Shown piece after piece: positions 42,487 through 51,178 of a DNA stretch of 53,954 nucleotides. Made by a program: the position numbers and the translations under genes. The stretch comes from Sellimonas sp963559135 (GTDB taxonomy: Bacteria; Bacillota; Clostridia; Lachnospirales; Lachnospiraceae). The notes below the pieces were generated by a model. It searched no databases and was not told the origin of the DNA. It was given only the letters and a program-made list of their open reading frames with translations. Position 1 is the stretch's first letter, and each line of letters opens with the position of its first letter. The stretch covers positions 1 to 53,954 of the forward strand of contig CAUWJP010000021.1 of the NCBI GenBank assembly GCA_963559135.1, in the 5' to 3' direction.

Positions 42487-43287
42487 ATGCAAAGATTTAC
42501 CAGAAATACATACGAATTTGTTAAGCAGGGACTGTTACAGATTCAGGACGAGATTACGAAAGGGGAACGTGTCTGTGCTAACAGAGCCTTGAAACATATT
42601 ATCGGGACACTTGCTCCAAGTAAAGAAGCACTTCTTGGCTATGCCTATGTCCGGGTTCGCAACAGAGTAGGATCCAAATACGGAAATACAGATAGAAGAG
42701 CTGAGAGCATAGCAGAAAAAGTACAGATTCTGATGGAAGCATTCTGGGCCCGGCCGACGCATTATGTAGTAGATACAGATCAATATGGCGCAAAATTCAT
42801 CAATATGTCCGCCGATGCGGACATGTCTTTGGAAGATGCAGTCCGGTTCGCGGAGATGGACGGAGTAGTCATGATCCGCGACCTTAATCTCGGAAAAGGT
42901 TTTGAGCGTTATTACCTGGATACAGCACGGAACCGTGAAATTTTAAAACACTACGAAACACGTGAAGAGGAAAGCTCAGAACGGGAAGCTTTTCGGAAGA
43001 AAGCATATGCCAAGTTCCAGATGTGGTGGATGTTTACTCACGGCATTACCCTCCAGGAATTGTCTGAAACAGCAGATGCATGGCGGCAGAAAAGGGATGA
43101 GGATGCAAACTACAAAGGGAATCTGGAAGATCACTTGTTTGAAAAGGGATTCCATGATTTAATATATCCATGTTACAGTGAATTTCTGGAAACCGAATAT
43201 ACTGACCGTGAATTCATGAAATATCTGCTGGATCCACGGGATCATAAGACTTATGAAGAGGACGAACTGCTACAGGAGAAAGAATAA
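42487..43287 (+). CDS. Hypothetical protein under the structured leader
   Basis: 266 aa, soluble, no membrane segment. An N-terminal helical part (1-90) with VRVRNRVGSKYGNT is basic; the middle holds a VVMIRDLN strand; the C-terminal third is acidic and aromatic-rich. Not recognised. The ribosome site is CAGGGGGAAG. The 217-base leader makes regulation at RNA level likely. Confidence 0.75.
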   Translation: MQRFTRNTYEFVKQGLLQIQDEITKGERVCANRALKHIIGTLAPSKEALLGYAYVRVRNRVGSKYGNTDRRAESIAEKVQILMEAFWARPTHYVVDTDQYGAKFINMSADADMSLEDAVRFAEMDGVVMIRDLNLGKGFERYYLDTARNREILKHYETREEESSEREAFRKKAYAKFQMWWMFTHGITLQELSETADAWRQKRDEDANYKGNLEDHLFEKGFHDLIYPCYSEFLETEYTDREFMKYLLDPRDHKTYEEDELLQEKE

Positions 43288-43304
43288 GCAGAGGGAAATG
43301 AATA

Positions 43305-43349
43305 AACAGGGAGTGACATTATTCAATGATTGAAGTGTTGCTCCCTGTT
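43305..43349 (+). terminator. Hairpin after the unknown gene, no T run
   Basis: AACAGGGAG (43305-43313) pairs with CTCCCTGTT (43341-43349), with TGACA/TGTTG inside. Without a T tract it is a probable but weak terminator. Confidence 0.45.
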
Positions 43350-43389
43350 ATGATGTCAGAGAATGACAGTTTAATGAGAATTAGATTTT

Positions 43390-43398
43390 GATATAATG
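43390..43398 (+). promoter_or_regulatory. Extended -10 promoter for the deformylase gene
   Basis: TGATATAAT, 54 bases before the ATG. Confidence 0.55.
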
Positions 43399-43452
43399 AA
43401 ATTATATTTTTTAAAGAAAAAATACTCTCAATGCGGAAGGAGATTGTAGACG

Positions 43453-43863
43453 ATGGTCAAACAGATTGTAAGAGACATATTCTTTCTGACTCAGAAGTCT
43501 GAGCCGGCCACCAGAAATGATTTGCAGATTGGAAAAGATCTGCAGGATACACTGCAGGCAAACAGGGAACATTGTGTTGGGATGGCTGCAAATATGATTG
43601 GTGAGAAGAAGAATATTATCATAGTGAATGTGGGACTGTGGGATATCGTGATGTTCAATCCTGTTATTATATCCAAAAGAGATCTCTATGAGACAGAAGA
43701 GGGATGTCTTTCGCTGGACGGATTGAGAAAAACAACAAGGTATCAGAACATTGAGGTAGAATATCAGGATTTTGAATGGAAAAAACAACGCTTAAAACTG
43801 AGCGGCTGGACTGCGCAGATTGTACAGCATGAAATCGATCATCTTTCAGGGAGGATTATTTAA
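43453..43863 (+). CDS. Short peptide deformylase-like protein
   Basis: 136 aa, shorter than standard Def. Motif 1 is CVGMAANMIG (GxGLAAxQ with Asn47 replacing the Gln). Motif 2 EEGCLSL supplies metal Cys85. Motif 3 QHEIDHLSG supplies His126, His130 and catalytic Glu127. Metal chemistry is therefore intact, but the Gln that stabilises the transition state is Asn. It may be a secondary deformylase or act on other N-formyl substrates. It precedes a broken methyltransferase gene by two bases. Confidence 0.85.
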   Translation: MVKQIVRDIFFLTQKSEPATRNDLQIGKDLQDTLQANREHCVGMAANMIGEKKNIIIVNVGLWDIVMFNPVIISKRDLYETEEGCLSLDGLRKTTRYQNIEVEYQDFEWKKQRLKLSGWTAQIVQHEIDHLSGRII

Positions 43864-43865
43864 CT

Positions 43866-44463
43866 ATGGAACAGAAAGAAGGGCAGTGGGACAAATTGTT
43901 GAAAGTTCGAACATCCGGAAGGGATGACTCTCACTCGGATCGATATCACTATCCATATGAACCGACTCCATATTGTGTATTGGAAAGACTTGCCGAAACA
44001 GGTTTGATAGGAAAGAAGCAGACACTGCTGGATTATGGAACTGGAAAGGGCCGTGTTTGCTTTTTTATGTCGTATCAGACAAGATGCTTTTCTGTCGGAA
44101 TCGAATATAATGAGCGTATCTTTCAAAATGCACAGGAGAATAAGAAGCATGCTGTGTCAGGAAGCCGGACAGATTTTGTTATGGAAAATGCTGAGTCCTA
44201 TGTGATTCCGGAAGCGGTGAATCGATGCTGTTTTTTTAATCCTTTTTCTGTAGAAATTCTACGTAAAGTCCTGGCGAGGATTTATGATTCATCAGATGGG
44301 TAATAAAAGAAAGATTCTCCTGTTCTTTTATTACCCATCTGATGAATATTTAGGTCTTCTGATGACAGAAGAACACCTTTTGTTTTCGGACGAGATATCT
44401 TGTGAAGATCTTTTCCCGGGAGAAAATAATCGAGAACGAATTTTAGTATTTGAAGTTGTGTGA
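43866..44463 (+). pseudogene. SAM-dependent methyltransferase, frameshifted near the C-terminus
   Basis: The first frame (43866-44303) gives 145 aa with the SAM loop LLDYGTGKGRV and an NPF motif, ending at TAA. The sequence resumes in the +1 frame (from about 44311 to the TGA at 44461), with KILLFFYYPSDEYLGLL and ERILVFEVV. In intact members I expect about six residues (Tyr-Tyr-x-x-Pro-Arg type) here, so the net change is one base. The break coincides with a perfect inverted repeat. A truncated active product is possible but the C-terminal strands are lost. Confidence 0.8.
44287..44347. repeat. Perfect 25-bp inverted repeat at the frameshift
   Basis: Bases 44287-44311 are the exact reverse complement of 44323-44347, with an 11-base loop. 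The right arm encodes the native FFYYPSDE. The left arm is a copy of it inverted. Confidence 0.95.
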
Positions 44464-44470
44464 AAGCAAG

Positions 44471-44500
44471 AAGAGCGATGGCCTTACCCCATCGCTCTTT
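44471..44500. terminator. Bidirectional intrinsic terminator
   Basis: AAGAGCGATGG (44471-44481) pairs with CCATCGCTCTT (44489-44499), flanked by A and T, between convergent genes. Confidence 0.75.
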
Positions 44501-44507
44501 ATGTAAA

Positions 44508-45059
44508 CTACTTTTTCCTTTTATAGAGGATTGGTTCATCATAGCCAAAGGTCCTCTTTCCATTTACCTCCATAGATTCGGATACTTCCAGCCATTCGGT
44601 TGAAAAACGTTCAAACAGAGTAAATTTCAGAACCGGTGAGAACATACTGATACTACCACCCTCAAAGATACCGTCTTTTAATTGATATAAGGCTGGCGTG
44701 AATTTTGAAGATGGTTTCAATGTCTGAAAATCAACAGCCTTCAGATCGTTATAAGTGAAAGAATTTTTATCATATCCATCCGGAATGTCATAGGATGTCA
44801 GAAGAATTCCATTCTCTTCTTCCGTAAAAAGAAACAGATGAGAAGATACATGTTTCCCTTTGCTTGTTGTATAGTAGCTTTCTTCTACAAGAAATTCTCC
44901 CTGAAAATCGGAAGGGAGATTTGTGATTTTATCATTGCAAGGCGTGTTGACGTGTTCTGCGAATGGATAGTTTTCTCCATTCTTTTTTAAAGCTTCATAC
45001 TGTTCGCGATTGTCAAAATTACCTGTTAATAGTTTCATAAATTCTTCTAACTGACTCAT
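44508..45059 (-). CDS. CpeT/CpcT-like protein
   Basis: 183 aa. The start MSQLEEFMKLLTGNFDNREQ has the G-x-F-D-N-x-x-Q pattern I associate with CpeT (DUF1001) proteins, cyanobacterial bilin lyases; FLVEESYYTTSKG fits the E-x-S-Y strand. There is no phycobilin context here. Likely a small beta-barrel binding a hydrophobic ligand; function unknown. AGGAGGG ribosome site. Confidence 0.55.
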   Translation of the reverse strand: MSQLEEFMKLLTGNFDNREQYEALKKNGENYPFAEHVNTPCNDKITNLPSDFQGEFLVEESYYTTSKGKHVSSHLFLFTEEENGILLTSYDIPDGYDKNSFTYNDLKAVDFQTLKPSSKFTPALYQLKDGIFEGGSISMFSPVLKFTLFERFSTEWLEVSESMEVNGKRTFGYDEPILYKRKK

Positions 45060-45148
45060 TGCTTGTATCCCTCCTGTTTATTTGACACAGTTACTATACA
45101 TGATTTCAAAGAGAAATGCATAAAAATTCTATGAAAAAAATATAAAAA

Positions 45149-45160
45149 TTGACATGTCAA
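45149..45160. promoter_or_regulatory. 12-bp perfect palindrome, possible operator
   Basis: TTGACATGTCAA is identical on both strands and also gives TTGACA twice. It sits in the AT-rich space upstream of the CpeT-like gene and just past the azlD end. Confidence 0.3.
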
Positions 45161-45183
45161 TAATAAAAGAAATCAGTGTAGTG

Positions 45184-45489
45184 CTATAAAAAGAATTCAA
45201 CAAGCAAGACAGCTCCGCAACATCCAAGCGCAACTTTAAACAAATCAAGCCCGAACCATGCAGCAAGTATACCTACTATAAGAGCGATACTTCCAGAAAC
45301 CGGACTTTGTGTGGCATGAACAATTGCAGGAAATGTCATAACTGCTAACGTGACATAAGGGACGTAATATAAAAATGAACGGAGAAATCTACTTTTAATT
45401 GGCTTTTGAATCAGAGTCAGAGGCAGTACACGGATGGCGTAGGTGACAGCCGCCATAATTAATATATAAAGGTAAATATTTCTTATCAT
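45184..45489 (-). CDS. azlD: AzlD branched-chain amino acid export subunit
   Basis: 101 aa, about four membrane helices, with YAIRVLPLTLIQKP near the N-terminus typical of AzlD. Starts inside the azlC stop (four-base overlap). Confidence 0.92.
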   Translation of the reverse strand: MIRNIYLYILIMAAVTYAIRVLPLTLIQKPIKSRFLRSFLYYVPYVTLAVMTFPAIVHATQSPVSGSIALIVGILAAWFGLDLFKVALGCCGAVLLVEFFL

Positions 45490-46226
45490 TGTTCAATCTC
45501 CTTTGGAAATAGGATCGCTGCAATAGTTGAAATTATAACAGTAAGTAAGATTGTCCTTGTCCCGTCTGTCAAATCCCCAAGTACAGGTGCGTGGGAAGCA
45601 GCAAAACTGGTAGCAAAACAAAGAATAATCAGCCCCGCTATCACCTTATCTTTTTTTGCCGGTGGAATAATAACAGCCAGGAACATACCGTACAATGCAA
45701 CACCAAAGGCGCTCACAAGGCGAAGCGGAAGCAGATTTCCTGCTATGATTCCAAGAGAGGTACCTCCGGCCCAAGGCAATGCGGCAATGAGGAAAGAACC
45801 GTAGTTATAAAAAGGATTCATATAGCCGGGTCGCGCAATAGCAATTCCGAAAAGTTCATCCGTGATACCAAAAGCCATAAGAAAACGATGAAACCAAGGG
45901 AGTCCCGGCTTCAGACGCTGGCTCATAGCTGTACTCATAAGCAAATACCGGGCATTGGCGACAAAAGTTGCCACCGCAATTTCAATATAGGAAGCAGATG
46001 CCGCGATGGAAAGAAAGCCCACATACTCACCGGCTGATGCCATACAGAACAGACTGACAATGAATCCTTGAAAAGCGGAGAGTCCAGCATTTTTTGCGGC
46101 AATTCCAAGAGAAAAGGAAACTGCGAGATAACCAAGACCAATTGGGAAACCATCCACAAGGCCTGAGCGGAATGCAGTCAGATTTTCTTTGGAAATAAGT
46201 GAAAATTTAGTCTCATGTAATCGCAT
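45486..46226 (-). CDS. azlC: AzlC family branched-chain amino acid exporter
   Basis: 246 aa, about six to seven membrane helices. FRSGLVDGFPIGLGYLAVSF, ASAGEYVGF, and FGITDELFGIA match AzlC. With AzlD it exports branched-chain or related amino acids. AAGGAA seven bases before the ATG. Confidence 0.94.
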   Translation of the reverse strand: MRLHETKFSLISKENLTAFRSGLVDGFPIGLGYLAVSFSLGIAAKNAGLSAFQGFIVSLFCMASAGEYVGFLSIAASASYIEIAVATFVANARYLLMSTAMSQRLKPGLPWFHRFLMAFGITDELFGIAIARPGYMNPFYNYGSFLIAALPWAGGTSLGIIAGNLLPLRLVSAFGVALYGMFLAVIIPPAKKDKVIAGLIILCFATSFAASHAPVLGDLTDGTRTILLTVIISTIAAILFPKEIEQ

Positions 46227-46290
46227 ATTAAAATTCCTTAGATAAACTATAAAACTACTAATTAATAAAAAAGCGAATACGCCGAAGAAA

Positions 46291-46299
46291 AGTATATCA
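46291..46299 (-). promoter_or_regulatory. Extended -10 promoter for azlCD
   Basis: Minus strand TGATATACT, about 65 bases before azlC. Confidence 0.45.
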
Positions 46300-46420
46300 T
46301 AAAGTAGTACAAAAAATAAGTGTACAGATAAATTGTTTTAGAATTGTTTTAGAAATATGATGATAGAATGGAATGTATTTAAAATATCTATAAGTTATAA
46401 AAACTATGTGAGTAATCAAT

Positions 46421-46449
46421 TAGACACCATAAAATGAGCTTGTTATACT
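46421..46449 (+). promoter_or_regulatory. Promoter for the ABC importer operon
   Basis: TAGACA (46421-46426), 17-base spacer, TATACT (46444-46449) with TGT before it. Divergent from azlCD. No clear operator seen in this 268-base region. Confidence 0.5.
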
Positions 46450-46494
46450 TTTCTTAAATACTTGCAATAATAGTATCAAAGGAGGAGAAATATC

Positions 46495-47760
46495 ATGAAA
46501 AAGAAAATGGTGAGCATTTTGCTCTGTGCTATCATGCTATCAACTCTGGCAGTTGGGTGTGGCTCAGACAGCAGTGACAAAGAGGGGAAAACAGAAGAAA
46601 AAAAAGAAATTACATTTATGGCACCTGACTGGGCAAATCCAGGGGATGAACTTTTGGCTGAATTTACAGAGGAAACAGGAATTTCCGTTGTTTTTAATGA
46701 AGTAAGCTGGGACGATATACGTGACAAGGTCTCTATTGCAGCAAGCGGCGGAGAAGCTGCAGCCGATGTGATTGAGGTAGACTGGTCATGGGTCGGAGAA
46801 ATGAACAGCGCGGGATGGCTGGAACCGATCGAGATGAGTGATGAGGATAAAACGGATATGCCTACGTTGGAGACATTTACAATCGATGGAAAAATCCTTG
46901 CGGTCCCTTATGCAAATGACTACAGAATTGCATATTATAACAAAGCACATTTTGAAAAAGCAGGAATTACAAAGGCTCCGGAGACATGGGACGAAGTGTA
47001 TGATGCATTGAAAAAGATTAAAGAAGCAGGTGTAGTAGAGTATCCATATACAATGCCGATGAATGCCGATGAATCTGCAACTACATCCATGATGTGGATG
47101 GCATTTTCAAGAAGTGGACAGGTATTTAATGACGATGATACGTTAAATCAGGATGCAGTCGTTGATGCTTTGACATTTGAAAATCAACTTGTCCAGGAAG
47201 GCTATGTAGACCCAGCTGCAATCACATTCAATGGAATGGACTGTTATCGAAAAATCACTTCCGGTGAGGCAAGCTTTATGGTTGGACCTACAAAGTTTGT
47301 AGGAATCAGCAATGATCCTGAACAATGCTCCGAGATTGGCAATATCGTTCCGATTCTTCTTCCGGGTAAAGAAGGTACTTCCGAGCAGACAATGGCACTT
47401 CCGGAAGCAGTAGGAATCACTTCTTTTTCTAAAAATAAAGAAGAGGCAGAAGAATTTGTGAAATGGTACTCTTCGGCAGATATCCAGAAAAGAATGTATG
47501 CGGTAAACAGTTCTATCCCGACAAGAAACTCTGTACTTGCGGAGATGGTGGAAGACGGTACATTTGAAAATGCCGGGGCAATGCTTGATGAGGCAAATTT
47601 GATCAAATCTGTATTCCCGAACGGTGTTCCATCTTATTATTCAGAGATGAGCAATACGATGTATAACAATATCAATCAGATGGTTCTTGGCAAACAGACA
47701 CCACAGGAAACATTTGACGCTATGAATACGAAAGTGAATGAATTAATTGAAGACAAATAA
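46495..47760 (+). CDS. ABC sugar-type solute-binding lipoprotein
   Basis: 421 aa. Lipoprotein signal with lipobox LAVGC (Cys22), then an acidic Lys/Glu linker and a family-1 solute-binding domain (PDWANPGDELLAEF, NKAHFEKAGI, PETWDE). Should bind a sugar or oligosaccharide. The stop overlaps the first permease start by 14 bases. Confidence 0.92.
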   Translation: MKKKMVSILLCAIMLSTLAVGCGSDSSDKEGKTEEKKEITFMAPDWANPGDELLAEFTEETGISVVFNEVSWDDIRDKVSIAASGGEAAADVIEVDWSWVGEMNSAGWLEPIEMSDEDKTDMPTLETFTIDGKILAVPYANDYRIAYYNKAHFEKAGITKAPETWDEVYDALKKIKEAGVVEYPYTMPMNADESATTSMMWMAFSRSGQVFNDDDTLNQDAVVDALTFENQLVQEGYVDPAAITFNGMDCYRKITSGEASFMVGPTKFVGISNDPEQCSEIGNIVPILLPGKEGTSEQTMALPEAVGITSFSKNKEEAEEFVKWYSSADIQKRMYAVNSSIPTRNSVLAEMVEDGTFENAGAMLDEANLIKSVFPNGVPSYYSEMSNTMYNNINQMVLGKQTPQETFDAMNTKVNELIEDK

Positions 47761-48616
47761 ATTTTTACCTTATATATTACTTACGCCCATTATAATTATA
47801 ATGGGCGTGTTGGTATTTTATCCGATTATCATGACATTTTCCTATAGTCTGAAACAAATAAAACTGACAAATCCGGATGATACTGCCTTTGTCGGTCTAA
47901 AGAACTATATGGAAGTTTTGACATCGGACTCCTTTATGTACAGTTTGCAAAATACAATTTTTCTGCTTGTTATCGTTGTCATTCTGACAACAGTATTTGG
48001 TACGGCAGTAGCCTTACTTCTAAATGTGGATACGAAAATATCCGGCATTTTAATGGCACTTGCAGTGCTTCCATGGGCACTTCCTCCGATTGTTAACGGA
48101 ATTATATGGCGGTTTATCTTTCATCCAGGTTATGGGTTTATGAATAAACTTTTGATTCGTCTACATCTGATCGAGGAACCTATCATGTGGTTGGCGGATA
48201 GATGGCTTTTGCTCCTTATTGTAGCAATCGTAGTGGCCTGGCGAAGCATTCCATTTTGTGCAATTGTATGCCTATCAGGCCTGCATGCAATTCCGGAAGA
48301 ATTATATGAGGCAGCAAAAATTGACGGAGGCAGTCCGTTTACATTGTTTCGGTATGTGACAGCACCATTGATGCTTCCGTTTGTCGGAATCAGCATTACT
48401 TCTGCGTCCATCACGGCCATCAATATTTTTGATGAGATTGTAGCCCTTGCGGGATATAAAGATATTGGAAAAAATCTGTTGATTGAAAGTTATCTGACGA
48501 CATTTTCTTTTCTTGACTTTGGAAAAGGAAGCGCATTGACGTATATCATTATGTTGATGGCAGCAATTCTGGGATTTTTCTATCTTAGGAGTCTGAATAA
48601 GGAGGTGGAATTTTGA
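47747..48616 (+). CDS. ABC sugar permease, MalF/UgpA-like
   Basis: 289 aa, six membrane segments, with the EAA loop EELYEAAKIDGGSPFTLFRYVTAP. The start lies within the binding protein gene. Confidence 0.92.
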   Translation: MKTNKFLPYILLTPIIIIMGVLVFYPIIMTFSYSLKQIKLTNPDDTAFVGLKNYMEVLTSDSFMYSLQNTIFLLVIVVILTTVFGTAVALLLNVDTKISGILMALAVLPWALPPIVNGIIWRFIFHPGYGFMNKLLIRLHLIEEPIMWLADRWLLLLIVAIVVAWRSIPFCAIVCLSGLHAIPEELYEAAKIDGGSPFTLFRYVTAPLMLPFVGISITSASITAINIFDEIVALAGYKDIGKNLLIESYLTTFSFLDFGKGSALTYIIMLMAAILGFFYLRSLNKEVEF

Positions 48617-49452
48617 AAAAGAGAAGTTCACCTTTTTACTGGATTGCAGTTATTGTCTTTTTAATTTTTACGGTAGGTCCTTTTGTGTGGGCATTTTCCA
48701 TTTCGATCACACCGGAATATGAAATGTTCAAAAATTCCATGAATATGTTTCCGACGGAAATCACCTGGGATAATTATCGAACTTTGTTTGATGTGATCAG
48801 TCAACAGCATATCCGCCTGTTTCGGGGATTGGAAAATTCTCTGAAAGCAGTAGGGTGTACCTTGCTGATCGGGGTTCCGATTGCGTCGATCACGGCCTAT
48901 ACATTGAGCAGGATGGAGTTTAAAGGAAAACAGGTTATCAAAAATCTCATCTTGATTACGATGGTTATTCCTGTTTTTGCAACGATCATTCCCCTGTACA
49001 GGATGTTTTCATCGTTGCAGCTTTTGAACAGTACGTTCTGGCTGAGTATGGTATATGCCAGTTCGTTCCTTCCGATGAGTGTCTGGCTTATGAGCAATTA
49101 TTTCTCCACCATTCCAAAAGAATTGGAGGAGGCAGCTCTTGTAGATGGATGTGGGAGGGTACGTACGTTTTTTAATATCTTTCTACCTATCTCTTATCCG
49201 ATTATCTGTGCCAGCATTCTGATCATGTTTTTGAGTACATGGAGCCAGTTTCAGATTCCGTTGATTCTAGCATCCAATATTGACACAAAACCTGTTGCCA
49301 TCGTTGCATCGGAGTTTATGACAAAAGATACGATTCTTTATGGTATTACCGCAGCGGCCGGGATGCTGATTATTCTCCCTCCGGCAGCGGCAGCACTTAT
49401 TTTCCGCAAACTGCTTGTACGTGGAATGACAGGAGGATCCATCAAAGGATAA
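48613..49452 (+). CDS. ABC sugar permease, MalG/UgpE-like
   Basis: 279 aa, six membrane segments, EAA loop ELEEAALVDGCGRVRTFFNIFLP. Starts at TTG with GGAGG upstream, overlapping the previous stop. No ATPase gene follows: the operon ends with a terminator. Confidence 0.91.
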   Translation: MKKRSSPFYWIAVIVFLIFTVGPFVWAFSISITPEYEMFKNSMNMFPTEITWDNYRTLFDVISQQHIRLFRGLENSLKAVGCTLLIGVPIASITAYTLSRMEFKGKQVIKNLILITMVIPVFATIIPLYRMFSSLQLLNSTFWLSMVYASSFLPMSVWLMSNYFSTIPKELEEAALVDGCGRVRTFFNIFLPISYPIICASILIMFLSTWSQFQIPLILASNIDTKPVAIVASEFMTKDTILYGITAAAGMLIILPPAAAALIFRKLLVRGMTGGSIKG

Positions 49453-49456
49453 AAAC

Positions 49457-49500
49457 AGAGCTGGATGAAACAAAGATATTGTTTCGTCCAGCTCTTATTA
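49457..49500. terminator. Intrinsic terminator
   Basis: 17-bp stem: bases 49457-49473 pair with 49479-49495 (one G-T pair). Ends the importer operon; on the other strand it would also follow the short minus-strand remnant. Confidence 0.85.
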
Positions 49501-49641
49501 TATGACTATATCATTTGTATTTTCCGGATAGAAGTTGTTTTCGGCATCTCTGTCTTTTAGATCTGCAAAACTTACCATGTTATCATATGGCGAAATAGAA
49601 TAGATTATGATAGAATCTTCTAGAAGAGAAAGGTAAAGCAA
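49498..49641 (-). pseudogene. Possible 3' gene remnant, 47 codons
   Basis: The minus strand has an open stretch from a TTG, ending in YPENTNDIVI, preceded by SPYDNMVSFADLKDRDAEN. The residue mix looks like protein C-terminal sequence rather than random, but there is no ribosome site. It could be a leftover of a deleted gene or chance. Confidence 0.25.
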
Positions 49642-49671
49642 TTTATCTTACAGGCAGGAGGCAATACGGAC

Positions 49672-50127
49672 ATGAGTCAGATAAAAATTATAAAAAAGAA
49701 TGATGAAAATACATCAGAATATGCAGTGGGAGATGTATTTGAGGTTCAAGGCACTTGGTATGGCGGGGTTCATATTACAGGGAAGTCTGGAATTCCGGTT
49801 TCTCTTGATAAAGATGAATATCTGGAACTTGAAATAAATAACACATACAAATCAGACGGAGATAAGTGTGACAGAGATATCCGGGAAGGTGATATTGTAA
49901 GGCATTTTAAAAGAGAATGGGTTTCTCTGGAAACATCAGAATATCTTTACAAGATTTTAGCATTTGCACAACATACGGAAACGGAAGAAAAACTGGTCAT
50001 TTATCAGGCTTTGTATGCACCATTTAAAGTTTGTGCCAGACCTTATGAGATGTTTATGAGTGAAGTAGATCGAGAAAAATACCCTGATATCCAACAGAAA
50101 TATCGTTTTGAAAAAATATCGGGGTGA
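49672..50127 (+). CDS. DUF1653 domain protein
   Basis: 151 aa. The DUF1653 part is the C-terminal half (about 72-148), with GDIVRHFKRE, YLYKILAFAQHTET, and YEMFMSEVDREKYP. The N-terminal 70 residues are a beta-rich SH3-like extension. Function unknown. GGAGGC ribosome site. Its stop overlaps the next open frame. Confidence 0.85.
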   Translation: MSQIKIIKKNDENTSEYAVGDVFEVQGTWYGGVHITGKSGIPVSLDKDEYLELEINNTYKSDGDKCDRDIREGDIVRHFKREWVSLETSEYLYKILAFAQHTETEEKLVIYQALYAPFKVCARPYEMFMSEVDREKYPDIQQKYRFEKISG

Positions 50128-50132
50128 TAAAG

Positions 50133-50432
50133 ATGGCTTCAGAAAAAACAAAAGAATTATATCATCTTCTGATAGAAAAAGGATATCCACAAGAGCTTTG
50201 TGGGGAAATAGCCTACAAGTACATGAATACTGATTATACAGCTACACGTATGCTAGGATATTTATATCGTATAACAGATCCAAGAATCGAAGATATGATT
50301 GATGAGATGCTTGCGATACTTAGCGACAGAGAACAGATAATGCGTAAAAAGGAGTCGGAGCAGGCATGGGAAAAGATGAATGAAGTATATCGGGATGGAT
50401 TAGGGAGAAAGGATGAGGAAGATGGAGTTTGA
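50133..50432 (+). CDS. Small helical hypothetical protein
   Basis: 99 aa. Helical, with KGYPQELCGEIAYKYMNTDYTATRM and a charged tail. The ATG at 50133 is chosen; GTG at 50124 is also open. GGGGTGA site. Its 3' end overlaps the SDR gene by 20 bases. Not recognised. Confidence 0.7.
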   Translation: MASEKTKELYHLLIEKGYPQELCGEIAYKYMNTDYTATRMLGYLYRITDPRIEDMIDEMLAILSDREQIMRKKESEQAWEKMNEVYRDGLGRKDEEDGV

Positions 50433-51132
50433 AAATAAAGTTGTTGTTATAACAGGGGGTGTACACGGAATCGGCAAAGCAATTGCGGAGCTTTTCCGTA
50501 AAGAAGGAGCACTTGTTGAAATTATCGATTTGACAGAAGGAGATCATTTTCAAGGAGACATTGGTAAGAAAGAAACTCTGGAGGCTTTTGCTTCTTATGT
50601 ATTAAGTAAGCATGGGCATGTGGATTATCTGATTAATAATGCACCACCACTAATGAAAGGTATTGGTTCCTGTTCTTATGAAGAGTTCCAGTATGCCTTG
50701 GCAGTAGGGGTGACTGCACCATTTTATCTGACGCAGTTATTTTTACCTTATTTTACTTCAGGAAGTGCCGTTGTCAATATTTCGTCATCAAGAGACAGAA
50801 TGAGCCAACCAGAAACTGAAAGCTATACAGCAGCAAAAGGTGTCATCGCGGCTTTGACTCATGCGTTAGCAGTCAGCTTTGCCGGAAAAGTCCGTGTAAA
50901 CTCTGTTTCACCAGGGTGGATTGATACAGAATATCAGGAATATGAAGGGGCAGATGCCCTTCAACAACCGGTCGGAAGAGTGGGAAATCCGATGGATATT
51001 GCCAATATGGTACTGTTTCTTTGTTCGCCCAAAGCAGGTTTTATAACAGGAGAGAATATTTGTATTGACGGTGGAATGACACGAGAAATGATTTACCACG
51101 GGGACTTTGGCTGGAAACTGGAAACAGAATAA
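50413..51132 (+). CDS. SDR family oxidoreductase
   Basis: 239 aa. TGGVHGIG, NNAPP (atypical NNAG), NISSSRD, YTAAKG, PGWIDTEY, and CIDGGMT are classical SDR features. Ala-Pro in NNAPP replaces Ala-Gly. Either ATG 50413 or 50422 could start it. Substrate unknown. Confidence 0.88.
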   Translation: MRKMEFENKVVVITGGVHGIGKAIAELFRKEGALVEIIDLTEGDHFQGDIGKKETLEAFASYVLSKHGHVDYLINNAPPLMKGIGSCSYEEFQYALAVGVTAPFYLTQLFLPYFTSGSAVVNISSSRDRMSQPETESYTAAKGVIAALTHALAVSFAGKVRVNSVSPGWIDTEYQEYEGADALQQPVGRVGNPMDIANMVLFLCSPKAGFITGENICIDGGMTREMIYHGDFGWKLETE

Positions 51133-51178
51133 AAAGGAATTTGAGAGGTATCAGGTGAGATGATACAAAGGGGGATAC

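Noticed and set aside
44287..44347. Inverted repeat as an ordinary terminator of a deliberately short gene
   Set aside because: No T run follows, the coding pattern of the family continues on the far side, and a separate good terminator is at 44471-44500.
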